Shown: positions 25,123 through 33,365, counted from the first letter of the stretch. The stretch is 64,000 bases of DNA from Methanofollis sp. UBA420 (GCF_002498315.1 NZ_DAGX01000002.1:126808-190807); one strand, 5' to 3'. Made by a program: numbers and translations. The notes: a model not told the origin generated them from the sequence alone.

Positions 25123-25628
25123 GCCAGACGTCGTCCGACGATATACGCGGCCGCCGCCTTGACGGCGTCGCCCGGGAGGAAGGGCACCATCCCGACGAGA
25201 GTTGCGGCCACAAGTCCCATGCTGGTCGAATATGCAAGCCACGAGACCCCGAAGAGGTAGATCGCGATCGAGGCGGCGGCAAGGCCGGCGATCCTGACCA
25301 TCTCGGCCTCTTTCTCGTACGCCAGGCCCGCGATAAGGGCCGCGGCGATGAACCCGACGATGAAACCCCCTGTCGGCCCCATCAGGACGCCGATGCCCGC
25401 CGTGCCGTTGTGGAAGACGGGCAGGCCGAGGAGACCGAGGAGGAGGTACAGGGCCGCGGGCACCACCGCCCACCTCTTCATGACCACCCCCGCGAGGAGG
25501 ACGAAGAAGGTCTGGAGGGTGAGGGGCACGGGGACGAAGGGAATCGAGACCCAGGAGCCCGCCGCGATCAGGGCGACAAAGCCGGCGGACTCTGCGATAA
25601 TGCGGGAACGCTCTTCACTGCCGTACAT
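25119..25628 (-). CDS. bioY: Biotin transporter substrate-binding component BioY
   Basis: 169 residues, six membrane helices, typical of BioY. Recognisable elements are IPFVPVPLTLQTFFVLLAG near the N-terminus (a conserved loop of the family), LYLLLGLLGLPVF and GPTGGFIVGF. BioY binds biotin with high affinity in the membrane and couples to the EcfT-EcfA-EcfA module encoded immediately downstream with overlapping starts and stops. Its ATG lies 9 bases after the birA stop. This is a dedicated (type I) ECF arrangement, so the organism appears to scavenge biotin; no biotin biosynthesis gene is present in the window. Confidence 0.93.
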   Translation of the reverse strand: MYGSEERSRIIAESAGFVALIAAGSWVSIPFVPVPLTLQTFFVLLAGVVMKRWAVVPAALYLLLGLLGLPVFHNGTAGIGVLMGPTGGFIVGFIAAALIAGLAYEKEAEMVRIAGLAAASIAIYLFGVSWLAYSTSMGLVAATLVGMVPFLPGDAVKAAAAYIVGRRLA

Positions 25629-25637
25629 GGTCCGCCC

Positions 25638-26618
25638 TCAGAGGTGCATGCAGTCGCCTGCAACGACCTTCTCGATCCGCCCGTTGTCCCGCCTGATGAT
25701 CAGGGCGCCGTGCTGGTCGATGTCGATGGCGACGCCCTCGAAGGTCTTTCGCATCGTCCTGATCGAGACGCGGTTGTCCAGGGTGCGGGAAAGGCTCTTC
25801 CATTCCCTGATGATCGGGTCGTACTCGCCGCTCTCCAGGATCTGGTACCTGCTCTCGAACTCCTTCAGGACGGTCGTGAGCAGGGACGCCCGGTCCACCT
25901 CGTGCCCGAGTTCGGCCATGACAGACGTGACCGTCTTCTGGAGGTCGGGCGGGAGGTCGCTGATGTCCACGTTGGCGTCGATGCCGAGGCCGAGGAGACA
26001 GTAGTTGACGTTCTCCCCCTCGGTCGAGAGTTCGACGAGGAGCCCGGCAACCTTTTTGTCGCCGATATATACGTCGTTCGGCCACTTGATCAGGGCCCCG
26101 AGGTCGTACTTCCGCCTGATCGCCCGGGCGATCGCAAGGGACGCGGCCATCGTGATTAGGAAGAGGGAGTGGACCGGCATCGTCGGCTTCAGGATGAGGC
26201 TCGCCCAGATGCCGCCCTTCGGCGAGACCCAGGCGCGGCCCATCCGCCCGAAGCCGCCGGTCTGCTCTTCGGCGACGACCAAGGTGCCGTGGAGGGCGGC
26301 AGGGTCCCCTTCAGTGCAGAGCTTCCGGGCCGCCCAGTTCGTCGAGCCGACACTCTCATAATACCTGATCTCCCGGCCCATCACCGCGGTTTTGAGCGTC
26401 TTTTCGATCTCCTCGGAGGTGATCGCCCCCCCTCCCCTGACAAGGAGATAGCCTGACCCCCGGGAGAACTCGATGTCGTGTCCTGCCTCGCGCAGGCTCT
26501 TGATATGGCGTGCGACCGACGAACCGGGTATATCGAGGGACTCGCTGATCTGTTCAGCGGTGATGGGGTCTTCGGCCGATTCGAGTATCTTTAGAACCTT
26601 CTCAGTAACATCGTTCAT
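25638..26618 (-). CDS. birA: Biotin protein ligase with N-terminal HTH (BirA)
   Basis: 326 residues. Residues 1-60 form a winged helix (ITAEQISESLDIPGSSVARH), followed by the biotinyl-5'-AMP synthetase domain with GGFGRMGRAW (counterpart of GRGRRGRxW), KWPNDVY and a C-terminal SH3-like domain. It biotinylates Lys546 of PycB and, since it has the DNA-binding domain, may repress the biotin transport genes it precedes, with biotinyl-AMP as corepressor. The G-R-G-R motif is altered to G-F-G-R, a divergence worth noting but compatible with function in other archaeal ligases. It is the fifth gene upstream of pycB in the same direction. Confidence 0.94.
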   Translation of the reverse strand: MNDVTEKVLKILESAEDPITAEQISESLDIPGSSVARHIKSLREAGHDIEFSRGSGYLLVRGGGAITSEEIEKTLKTAVMGREIRYYESVGSTNWAARKLCTEGDPAALHGTLVVAEEQTGGFGRMGRAWVSPKGGIWASLILKPTMPVHSLFLITMAASLAIARAIRRKYDLGALIKWPNDVYIGDKKVAGLLVELSTEGENVNYCLLGLGIDANVDISDLPPDLQKTVTSVMAELGHEVDRASLLTTVLKEFESRYQILESGEYDPIIREWKSLSRTLDNRVSIRTMRKTFEGVAIDIDQHGALIIRRDNGRIEKVVAGDCMHL

Positions 26619-26623
26619 GGCTA

Positions 26624-27046
26624 TTACCTTTTTGCGGGGATCGCTTCTGTGGGGAGAGGACAGGGGTCTTTTCCGCAGACCTGCTGCAGGATCGCGGACT
26701 GGTGCTCCATCAGGGTCGCGAGGTCGAAGATCCCGGTGATGTCGACGACGCCGATCGCACCGATCGCCTCGCCTGCGCTGTCGCGCACCGGTGCGACGAC
26801 GACAGGCACCCCTCTATAGGGGCCTGACGGCGGCACATCTTTTTTCAGTCTGTTCTCTGCAATGGCGGCCTCGAGGAGCGGACCGGTATAGTGATCGTCG
26901 ATCACCTCCCCCTCCTCGACACGCAGCCCCGGCGCATTCCGTGACCGCGCCGTTATCGGCAGCCTGTTGAGAAGGAGATGGACCGCCATCACCACCGGCG
27001 TCAGGTCGTCTGTCGTGGATGAAGCGGAAATGATATACTGGTCCAT
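26624..27046 (-). CDS. DUF2111 protein
   Basis: About 140 residues. The central part reads GLRVEEGEVIDDHYTGPLLE and then VVVAPVRDSAGEAIGAIGVVDITGIFDLATLM, the arrangement typical of DUF2111 proteins of methanogens; the second block resembles a PAS/GAF-type ligand-binding sheet. No catalytic motif is visible. The ATG at 27046 is preferred over one at 27067 because AGGTGGA lies immediately upstream. It ends 5 bases before birA and starts 30 bases after the 27077 gene, so it belongs to the same transcript; a sensory role in regulating the biotin genes is possible but unproven. Confidence 0.78.
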   Translation of the reverse strand: MDQYIISASSTTDDLTPVVMAVHLLLNRLPITARSRNAPGLRVEEGEVIDDHYTGPLLEAAIAENRLKKDVPPSGPYRGVPVVVAPVRDSAGEAIGAIGVVDITGIFDLATLMEHQSAILQQVCGKDPCPLPTEAIPAKR

Positions 27047-27076
27047 TATTCCACCTGTACTCTCCATTACACTCTT

Positions 27077-27658
27077 CTAAAATAAGGTTTCTCTTTCGGC
27101 GGTACAGAAGGTACCGACAAACCGGGCAGAGGGGTACTCGTGGATGCTGGTGACGACGACCACTCCCTTTCCGATCTGCTTTGCAAGGACGACCGCCTCT
27201 CCTTCGGGTGTTGCGGCGATCGCGTCCGCGTCCGCGTCGGAGAAGACGCCGTCTGTCTCGACGGCCTCGGGGTCGTAGTCCTCGACGATCGCGGCATACT
27301 CGCTCTCGGAGGGGAAGACGAGTTTCCTCTGCTTGAACTCGTGCCTGTACTCCACCCTGAAGGGGAGCCAGTCATAGGCCCCGGGCCTCTCGTCCATCGC
27401 CCCGAAAACCAGGAGGTGCCCGCCGTTCTCGACGAAGGCCCTGATGCGCGGGGAAGCGGCGCGGAGTGCCGGGAGAAGACGGGAGTACCGGGGGTTCGCA
27501 AAACCGGTCGGCACGATGAGGGCGACGTACCGCCCGCGGTAGAAGGGAGACGCCACGAGCAGCTGGTTGATGGGGTCGCAGCTGACCCCGCAACACTCGT
27601 TGACGAACCTGTTGAAGGTACCTGGTTCGTCCCAGAGGATTGCCGCCTTTGCGGTCAC
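27077..27658 (-). CDS. Small glutamine-amidotransferase-like fold protein, unknown function
   Basis: 193 residues: AAILWDEPGTFNRFVNECCG at the N-terminus, a Rossmann-like middle with VALIVPTGFANPRYSRLL and AFVENGGHLLVFGAM, and IGKGVVVVTSIHEYPSARF at the C-terminus. The 'V(E)NGGxLLVFG' and 'GKGxVVVxSxHEYPS' phrases are characteristic of class I glutamine-amidotransferase-like folds without the catalytic Cys nucleophile elbow, so it is probably a binding or regulatory protein. The ATG overlaps the rtcB stop (ATGA), implying co-translation with the RNA ligase. Similar neighbours occur beside rtcB in related methanogens as far as I recall, but I cannot verify that here. Confidence 0.6.
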   Translation of the reverse strand: MTAKAAILWDEPGTFNRFVNECCGVSCDPINQLLVASPFYRGRYVALIVPTGFANPRYSRLLPALRAASPRIRAFVENGGHLLVFGAMDERPGAYDWLPFRVEYRHEFKQRKLVFPSESEYAAIVEDYDPEAVETDGVFSDADADAIAATPEGEAVVLAKQIGKGVVVVTSIHEYPSARFVGTFCTAERETLF

Positions 27659-29088
27659 CCCTTGATCACCCCGATCGGGTGGAGCCTGACCACAGGCAGG
27701 GAGAGCCCTGCCCGGCGGACGACGTCGACGACCTTGTCGCTCTCCTTGTACGCGTCAGGGGCTTCCTCTGCGATCGAGGCGTCGCTCGTCGCCCTGACGA
27801 TGATCCCCTGCTTCAGGAGTTGTTCCCTGACCTGCCTGCCAGGCGTGGCGTGCTTGGCCTTTGTGCGGCTCATGACCCGGCCGGCACCGTGGCAGGTGCT
27901 CCCGAAGGTCCTCTCCATCGCCGTCGCCGTGCCATGGAGGACATAAGAGGAACTGCCCATGCTGCCCGGGATGATCACCGGCTGACCGACCGCACGGTAG
28001 ACCTGCGGCACGTCGTGGAGACCGGGGCCGAAGGCGCGGGTGGCGCCCTTCCTGTGGACGCAGAGCGTCCGCCTCTTCCCGTAGGCGGCGTGCTCCTCCA
28101 TCTTGGCGACATTGTGGGCGACGTCGTAGACCAGGGGCATCTCCTCGTAGGCGATCCCGAAGAGGCGGGCGAAGACCGTGCGCACCTGGTGGGTGATCAC
28201 CTGCCTGTTCACCCAGGCATAGTTCGCCGCCGCGGCCATCGCCCCGAAGTACGCCTCCCCTTCGGGGGAGTGGACTGGGGCGCAGGCGAGTTGCCGATCC
28301 GGGATCTCGATCCCGTACTTCCGGGTCGCCGATTCGAGGACACGCAGGTGGTCTGTGCAGACCTGGTGGCCGAGGCCCCGCGACCCGCAGTGGATCATGC
28401 AGCAGATCTGGCCGGCCTTGAGCCCGAAGGCCTTTGCCGCCTCAGGGTCGAAGACCGCGTCCACCGCCTGCACTTCCAGGAAGTGGTTGCCCGAGCCGAG
28501 AGTGCCGGCCTGCGGCCTACCCCTCTGACGGGCCTTCTTGCTCACCGCGGCCGGGTTCGCCTGCTTCATCCTCCCCTGCTCCTCGCAGTGCTCGACATCC
28601 GCGGTCATGCCGAAACCGTGGCTGATCGCCCACTCCACCCCATCGGCCATCAGGTCGTCGAGGTCGGCCTCGGAGAGGCGCATCGTGCTCTCGGCACCGA
28701 CGCCGGTCGGCACCGTCCTGAAGAGTTCCTCGATCAGGGCCCGCGGGTTTGTGATGTCGGCGACGGTGAGAGGCGTCGTGATCAGGCGGACGCCGCAGTT
28801 GATATCGTAGCCGACCCCGCCCGGCGAGACGACGCCCGTATCCTCTTCAAAGGCGGCGACACCCCCGATGGGAAAGCCGTAACCCGAGTGGATGTCGGGC
28901 ATGGCAAGGGAATATCTGACGACACCCGGGAGCGTGGCGACATTGGCGAGCTGCTGGACCGCCCCCGCTTCCAGCGTCTCCGAGAGATCTTCGGAGAGGA
29001 AAAACCGGCCGGGTACCCGCATACCCGGGACATAACCGACCGGCACCTCCCATTCGACCTCGCTGATCTTCTCGATCCCTTCAAGCAT
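27655..29088 (-). CDS. rtcB: RNA-splicing ligase RtcB
   Basis: 477 residues, the usual RtcB length. Metal- and GTP-binding landmarks include MPDIHSGYGFPIGG, GGVGYDINCGVRL (with the metal-ligating Asp and Cys), HCGSRGLGHQV, the NYAWVNRQ segment and a C-terminal HGxGR-like HGAGRVMSR that contains the guanylylated histidine. RtcB joins 2',3'-cyclic phosphate and 5'-OH RNA ends, completing tRNA splicing in archaea. The window also contains an intron-bearing tRNA-Met, a natural substrate. It is flanked by its activator archease upstream and, overlapping, the 27077 gene downstream. Confidence 0.96.
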   Translation of the reverse strand: MLEGIEKISEVEWEVPVGYVPGMRVPGRFFLSEDLSETLEAGAVQQLANVATLPGVVRYSLAMPDIHSGYGFPIGGVAAFEEDTGVVSPGGVGYDINCGVRLITTPLTVADITNPRALIEELFRTVPTGVGAESTMRLSEADLDDLMADGVEWAISHGFGMTADVEHCEEQGRMKQANPAAVSKKARQRGRPQAGTLGSGNHFLEVQAVDAVFDPEAAKAFGLKAGQICCMIHCGSRGLGHQVCTDHLRVLESATRKYGIEIPDRQLACAPVHSPEGEAYFGAMAAAANYAWVNRQVITHQVRTVFARLFGIAYEEMPLVYDVAHNVAKMEEHAAYGKRRTLCVHRKGATRAFGPGLHDVPQVYRAVGQPVIIPGSMGSSSYVLHGTATAMERTFGSTCHGAGRVMSRTKAKHATPGRQVREQLLKQGIIVRATSDASIAEEAPDAYKESDKVVDVVRRAGLSLPVVRLHPIGVIKG

Positions 29089-29099
29089 TTCCGACTACC

Positions 29100-29507
29100 T
29101 CACACATCAAAGAGTATCTCGCTACAAAACTCTTCCCCGTCCCTGAAGATCTTCAGCCCCGAATAGGATACCCCCTTGATCTCCATACCGCCCAGGTGTT
29201 TCTCACGGGAGAAGGGTTCTCCCCTGGCCGTTGCCGTAAGGTTCGTGCCGGTTATGGAGACGTCGAAGGAGGAGAAGACGACCCTGTCCACTTCAGAGAC
29301 GAAGAGGAGTTCAGAGAGAAAGTCGATCATCAGGGACGGGACGTCGTCGGACGTGACCGAGATGCTCCGCTCGACCTCTCCCTTGTCGCAGGTGACGTAC
29401 ATGATGGAGAACATTGCCCGTGCGGCCTCGGCAAAGAGGGCGTTGCAGTCCTCTGCCCGCACCCGCACCCGCACATCTGCCTGGTGGGGAAGTTCCTCAA
29501 ACGACAT
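29100..29507 (-). CDS. Archease (RtcB cofactor)
   Basis: About 135 residues with the archease signature: FEELPHQADVRVRVRAEDCN at the N-terminus, the metal-binding Asp/His set, LMIDFLSELLFVSE in the middle and a C-terminal GVSYSGLKIFRDGEEFCSEILFDV. The terminal Asp-Val motif is characteristic because the C-terminal Asp ligates a metal. Archease stimulates guanylylation and turnover of RtcB, and the rtcB start lies only 11 bases downstream. ATG 29507 is chosen over GTG 29513 because GGAG sits at a good distance before it; the start overlaps the stop of the upstream CxxC protein gene. Confidence 0.93.
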   Translation of the reverse strand: MSFEELPHQADVRVRVRAEDCNALFAEAARAMFSIMYVTCDKGEVERSISVTSDDVPSLMIDFLSELLFVSEVDRVVFSSFDVSITGTNLTATARGEPFSREKHLGGMEIKGVSYSGLKIFRDGEEFCSEILFDV

Positions 29508-29509
29508 CC

Positions 29510-29773
29510 TCACTCCAGGTCGTAGGCTGGCACAAGGCCGATATCGATGGTGTCAAGGTACGGCGCCTGGTACATGGAGATATAGATCCAGTGGCGCCCT
29601 GCTTTCACCGCCACGTCCGTGGCTTTCTGGGGCTTGACCGAGATCGGAAGCAAAATCGGGCCTCCGCAGGACGTACACACCCTGAAATCGCAGCCCCGCT
29701 TTTGAACATATGACAGAACCTCTTCCGAGACTTTTATCCTCAGGATAGAGGGTTCTTTCCCGGTCCTTATCAT
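29510..29773 (-). CDS. Small archaeal protein with CxxCGG motif
   Basis: 87 residues. After a short N-terminal helix comes CDFRVCTSCGGPILLPISVKP, with three cysteines in C-x4-C-x2-C spacing that could bind metal (only three Cys ligands are visible, so a fourth ligand would have to come from elsewhere). The remainder is beta-rich (IYISMYQAPYLDTIDIGL). No family name could be assigned with confidence. It sits between the DUF2551 gene and archease, with its stop overlapping the archease start, so a link to RNA repair or to RtcB handling is suggested by position only. Confidence 0.65.
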   Translation of the reverse strand: MIRTGKEPSILRIKVSEEVLSYVQKRGCDFRVCTSCGGPILLPISVKPQKATDVAVKAGRHWIYISMYQAPYLDTIDIGLVPAYDLE

Positions 29774-29821
29774 CCCTTATACGTCAATGCAGGAAAGGGT
29801 AAAACTGTTGTGATCCCCCGC

Positions 29822-30136
29822 CTATCCGCTGTCGAGAAGGCGGGTGACCATGCCGACATAATCGTCCTTGATCTCGTAGATGGCGTTCGTGCTCTCCGGG
29901 TCACGCCGCACACGCAGGACCCCGATGCGCGAGGCGATGATCCCCACCATCGAGGCGATGGAGTGGTAACTAACCGTAAAGGTCCGGGAGAGCAGCGCAT
30001 AGAGATCGGGGATTGTCGTCGACCTGATCCTGACGAAAAAGGCAAGAACTTCATGCCTGATGCCTGTATTGTCTCGTGAAAGGTATGTCTTCAGGCGGGC
30101 CTCGATCTCCTTCTTGATGTCGGCCGGCGACCGCAT
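29822..30136 (-). CDS. DUF2551 protein (winged-helix-like)
   Basis: About 104 residues, matching the archaeal DUF2551 pattern: an N-terminal helix PADIKKEIEARLKTYLSRDN, a central helix-turn-helix-like region with TTIPDLYALLSRTFTVSYHS and a beta wing, then DPESTNAIYEIKDDYVGMV. A regulatory DNA- or RNA-binding role is plausible. It is the first gene of the long minus-strand array and is divergent from secF across 183 bases. The ATG at 30136 is chosen as it is the last Met before the conserved domain; longer frames upstream overlap the secF promoter and have no conservation. Confidence 0.78.
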   Translation of the reverse strand: MRSPADIKKEIEARLKTYLSRDNTGIRHEVLAFFVRIRSTTIPDLYALLSRTFTVSYHSIASMVGIIASRIGVLRVRRDPESTNAIYEIKDDYVGMVTRLLDSG

Positions 30137-30319
30137 AGTGGTGTGTGGTATTGGCCCCCATATTAATCTTGCTATTTTATTCTGGACTCTTTGGGCCGTG
30201 GTATCAGGAAAAAAAGCCTCCCGCGAATGAACAGATCGGGAAGTTATTCCACTCCAAAAAGACGCAATACAGGGGGGGATATCCAAATATTAATCCCTTC
30301 TACGGCAGAGTATATACTT
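30137..30319. promoter_or_regulatory. Divergent promoter region between DUF2551 and secF
   Basis: The 183-bp divergent spacer is AT-rich relative to its neighbours. A TATA-like TATATACTT sits 10-20 bases before the secF ATG, and TATTAATCTTGCTATTTTAT lies about 25-45 bases before the DUF2551 ATG on the other strand. Both starts lack strong Shine-Dalgarno sequences, which is consistent with leaderless transcripts. Confidence 0.45.
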
Positions 30320-31177
30320 ATGGGGTTTGTCACCTACGATGTCAACAAATACCCGCCGAAGCAGATGGTAGTGATACCACTCGTTCTGCTTCTCCTGGCG
30401 CTCGGCCTCCTTACTTTTAACTGGCTGAGCACAGGGATGCCGTTAACTCCCGGCATCGACTTTGCAGGCGGCACTGCCGTCACCGTCATCACCGACGACA
30501 GTATTGATGAGATTAAGGAATATTTCGCAGGATTCCCCCTGACTGATGTCGGTGAGGGGCTCGATGGCGGCAAGTACGTCAGGTTCGGCCCCATGGACGA
30601 CGACCAGGCACAGGCGCTCAACGAAAAGGTTCTGGAACGCTATCCTGACGCAAAGATCGACCAGATCGGCGAGGCCTTCGGGAGCACCCTCCAGCAGCAG
30701 GCCTTCATCGCCCTGATCTTCTCCTTCATCGGGATGGCGTTCGTGGTCTTCGTCGCGTTCAGGAACTTCGTCCCGTCCATGGCCGTTGTCATCTCGGCAT
30801 TCTCGGACATCGCGATCACGGCGGCGATCATGAGCCTCATCGGCATTCCTCTCACCCTCCCGACGACAGCGGCCCTGCTGATGCTCATCGGTTACTCGGT
30901 GGACAGCGACATCCTTCTTACGACCCGCGTCCTCAAGAGGCAGGGGAAGACGGAGGACAAGTTTGCCGGGGCCTACAGAACCGGCATCATCATGACCACG
31001 ACGACGATGGCCGCGGTCGCGGCGATGTTCGCGGTCACGGCCTTCGGCGGCGTTGAGGTCATCGCCCAGATCTCGGCCGTCCTTCTCGTCGGCCTCTTTG
31101 TGGATCTTATGAACACCTGGGTGCTCAATGTTGGCATCCTCAGGGCATACGTAACACGGAACGGGAGGCACGCATGA
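30320..31177 (+). CDS. secF: Protein translocase subunit SecF
   Basis: 285 residues, six predicted membrane helices with a large periplasmic-side loop between the first two, as in archaeal SecF. Diagnostic segments: PGIDFAGGTAV near residue 44, then helix blocks with FRNFVPSMAVVISAFSDIA and TLPTTAALLMLIGYSVDSDILL, the latter being the charged membrane motif that carries protons in SecDF. SecDF pulls exported proteins through the Sec channel using the proton or sodium gradient. Its stop overlaps the start of secD (ATGA). The secF-before-secD order is normal in archaea, the reverse of bacteria. Confidence 0.94.
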   Translation: MGFVTYDVNKYPPKQMVVIPLVLLLLALGLLTFNWLSTGMPLTPGIDFAGGTAVTVITDDSIDEIKEYFAGFPLTDVGEGLDGGKYVRFGPMDDDQAQALNEKVLERYPDAKIDQIGEAFGSTLQQQAFIALIFSFIGMAFVVFVAFRNFVPSMAVVISAFSDIAITAAIMSLIGIPLTLPTTAALLMLIGYSVDSDILLTTRVLKRQGKTEDKFAGAYRTGIIMTTTTMAAVAAMFAVTAFGGVEVIAQISAVLLVGLFVDLMNTWVLNVGILRAYVTRNGRHA

Positions 31178-32613
31178 ACAGCGATACGCTCAGAAAACTC
31201 TATACCGACTGGAGGATCGTCCTCCTGGTGGCCATGGTCATCCTCTCGATCATCGCCATCGGCCCACACTTCGAGGACGGAAAATTCACGACCAACCTCC
31301 AGTACGGCCTCGACCTCCAGGAGGGTTCCTGGCTCCAGATGGAGTTCCAGGCCGAAGTGGTCACCGTCGAACCGGGCATCGATATCAACAAGCTTGCCGA
31401 CACCCTGAGCACGGAACTGGACACCGAGGTAATCCCGATCTCGGCGGACCAGGTCGAGGTCAGGAAGGCGTTCACGCGTGAGCAGCTTGAGCCCGTCTTC
31501 ACGAAGGCCGGGGCAACCATCGTTACCGTGAACCCTGGCGTCTCCAAGGACACCGCCGAACTCGTGAAGCGGACCCTTGACGAGAAGGTGAACAGTCTCG
31601 GCACCAAAGACGCACGGGTGAACATCCTCACAGGCCTCAACGGCATCACCCGTTATGTGCGTGTTGAACTCGCCGGCGTCGACATGAAGACGGCGAACGA
31701 GATCGTCGGTCAGCAGGGCAAGTTCGAGATCCGCGTCCAGACGACCGGAAACCAGACCGAGCACGTGATCTTCGGCGACGTGATCACGAGCGTCAACGTG
31801 CCGACAAAGGACCAGCAGGGTATGTGGGGCGTCGGCTTCACGCTCAGCCCCGAGGGTGCGGACGCCTTCAGACAGGGCGCCATCTCCTCGAATGCGGTGA
31901 ACGACCCGCAGAACCATGAACTGGTCATGCTCCTGGACAACAATACGGTGTACTCGGCGCCCCTGTCCGCTGAACTCGCCTCGCAGCTGAAGGCCGGGCC
32001 GATCCGCAGCCTCAGCGCCTCCACCGGCGTCGGCGACGAGGGCCTGCAGGACGCAGAGAACCTTGAGATCCACCTGCGGGCCGGTGCCCTGCCTGTGGAC
32101 GTGACTGTCGCAGGGTCGGGATCCGTCTCGGCGACACTCGGCGACTACTACAAGATGCTCTGCGTCCTGGCCGCGATCGCCGCCCTGATCGTCGTCGGTG
32201 TCGTGGTCTACTACCGGTACCGCGAACCGAGCATCGTGCTCCCCATGGTCGCAACAAACCTCGCCGAGATCATCATCCTGCTCGGCATCGCACGGTTTGT
32301 CCAGCAGCTTGACCTGGCATCGATCGCGGGTATCATCGCCGTGATGGGTACGGGCATCGACCAGCTCGTCGTGATCACCGACGAGGTGCTCCACGAGGGC
32401 AGGGTGCCGTCGTCGAGCGTCTACCTGAAGAGGCTCTCGCGGGCCCTCGGGATCATCGTCGTGGCTGCCGGGACTGTCGTCTTCGCGATGCTGCCCCTCG
32501 CCCTGATGGACCTCTCGACTCTCCGCGGCTTTGCCATCATCACCATCCTTGGCGTGCTCATCGGCGTCCTGATCACCAGGCCCGCCTACGGCAAGATCAT
32601 CATGCGTCCTTGA
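31174..32613 (+). CDS. secD: Protein translocase subunit SecD (C-terminus altered by inversion)
   Basis: 479 residues with the SecD layout: one helix, a long extracytoplasmic domain with GLDLQEGSW near the N-terminus, then a five-helix membrane bundle with VMGTGIDQLVVITDEVL, the charged motif involved in ion coupling. It is coupled to secF. Its last three residues, Met-Arg-Pro followed by TGA, come from the inverted segment beginning at 32601-32604; restoring the inversion would make the end Met-Ala-Ile-Leu-Ser-Lys-stop. So the present C-terminal tail is probably not ancestral, though the change is small and unlikely to affect function. Confidence 0.93.
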   Translation: MNSDTLRKLYTDWRIVLLVAMVILSIIAIGPHFEDGKFTTNLQYGLDLQEGSWLQMEFQAEVVTVEPGIDINKLADTLSTELDTEVIPISADQVEVRKAFTREQLEPVFTKAGATIVTVNPGVSKDTAELVKRTLDEKVNSLGTKDARVNILTGLNGITRYVRVELAGVDMKTANEIVGQQGKFEIRVQTTGNQTEHVIFGDVITSVNVPTKDQQGMWGVGFTLSPEGADAFRQGAISSNAVNDPQNHELVMLLDNNTVYSAPLSAELASQLKAGPIRSLSASTGVGDEGLQDAENLEIHLRAGALPVDVTVAGSGSVSATLGDYYKMLCVLAAIAALIVVGVVVYYRYREPSIVLPMVATNLAEIIILLGIARFVQQLDLASIAGIIAVMGTGIDQLVVITDEVLHEGRVPSSSVYLKRLSRALGIIVVAAGTVVFAMLPLALMDLSTLRGFAIITILGVLIGVLITRPAYGKIIMRP

Positions 32614-32770
32614 GAAGGGCAAGGGCGCGTTCGACATTCTCCCACCGCGTCTGCTGGGTGAGCACGGCACCGATGACCACCTCGTCCGCGGGTGCGTCCC
32701 ACCAGACGATCTCGCCATAGCGTGCGGCAAGAAAACCGAACAGGGCCCGGACTCGTTCGTCCTGATCCAT
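32600..32770 (-). pseudogene. N-terminal half of a split endonuclease III-type gene
   Basis: 56 codons from ATG 32770. The protein reads WWDAPADEVVIGAVLTQQTRW followed by ENVERALALLKDA, the N-terminal DNA-contact block of endonuclease III-related HhH-GPD proteins (GAxLTQxTxWxNVExAL), and then stops at TGA. The catalytic half is missing here but is found in the correct frame on the opposite strand starting at 33425. It follows the two thioredoxin genes by 26 bases in the same direction, so it was the third gene of that operon before the inversion. It overlaps the end of secD by 14 bases. Confidence 0.85.
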
Positions 32771-32796
32771 GAAAAGAAAAATGGTGAAGGTATCCC

Positions 32797-33072
32797 TTAC
32801 TCTTCGATCAGGGGCTTGAGGATATCCTCAAGGACATCGGCGCGGGTGACACCCTCGATTTTCTGGAGGACAATGCCGTCCTTCTCGATGATAAGGGTCG
32901 GTACAACACGGATCTGGTACTTCATCGCCTCTTCCATGTTCTGGTCGACATCGATCGTCCTGATCTCGACCAGATCGCCCATCTTAACCTTGAGATCTTC
33001 AAGGATCGGCGTCTGCATCTTGCACGGCCCGCACCATGTCGCAAAAAAGTCAGTCAATACCGGTTTGCTCAT
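32797..33072 (-). CDS. Thioredoxin-family protein (WCGPC)
   Basis: 91 residues, a minimal thioredoxin fold with the active site TWCGPCKMQTP and the cis-proline VVPTLII. The start ATG overlaps the stop of the preceding thioredoxin-like gene (ATGA), so the two are coupled. The length is shorter than Escherichia coli thioredoxin and resembles small methanogen thioredoxins and glutaredoxin-like proteins. Likely cytosolic dithiol-disulfide exchange; the reductase partner is not in the window. The gene lies inside the inverted segment 32605-33422, so its transcription direction relative to secFD was opposite before the rearrangement. Confidence 0.9.
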   Translation of the reverse strand: MSKPVLTDFFATWCGPCKMQTPILEDLKVKMGDLVEIRTIDVDQNMEEAMKYQIRVVPTLIIEKDGIVLQKIEGVTRADVLEDILKPLIEE

Positions 33073-33365
33073 ACTATCCCTCTTTCTGCATGATCATCGA
33101 TCAGAGATAATAAAATGCTTTCGAGCGTCTCCGCGTCGGTGACCTTCTCAAACCTCCCGACCACTTTTCCCCCCGCCTCGATGACAATCGTCGGAACGGT
33201 CGTCAGCCTGTAGGCAGATATCAGGTCGCGCCTCTCCGCGACATCGATCATCCTCACCTCCACCCGGTCACCGAGCCTTTCGGCCAGGCCCTGCACGATG
33301 GCAGTCTGCTCCCGGCAGGGTTCGCACCACGCGGAGAAGAAATCGATCAGCACCGGTTTACCCAT
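33069..33365 (-). CDS. Thioredoxin-family protein (WCEPC)
   Basis: 98 residues with the thioredoxin fold and active site AWCEPCREQT, where Glu replaces the usual Gly, and the cis-proline segment TVPTIVI. It is closely similar to its downstream neighbour (both begin Met-x-Lys-Pro-Val-Leu) and therefore looks like a tandem duplicate that has diverged in redox site. A changed second residue in the CxxC loop usually shifts the redox potential, so the two may serve different targets. It is the first gene of the inverted thioredoxin-thioredoxin-endonuclease operon. Confidence 0.88.
   Translation of the reverse strand: MGKPVLIDFFSAWCEPCREQTAIVQGLAERLGDRVEVRMIDVAERRDLISAYRLTTVPTIVIEAGGKVVGRFEKVTDAETLESILLSLIDDHAERGIV

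Noticed and set aside
30973..32730. 585-codon minus-strand frame across secD
   Set aside because: It is a mirror of secD; the composition is Asp/His/Arg-rich with no domain, while the plus strand has full SecD and SecF motifs.
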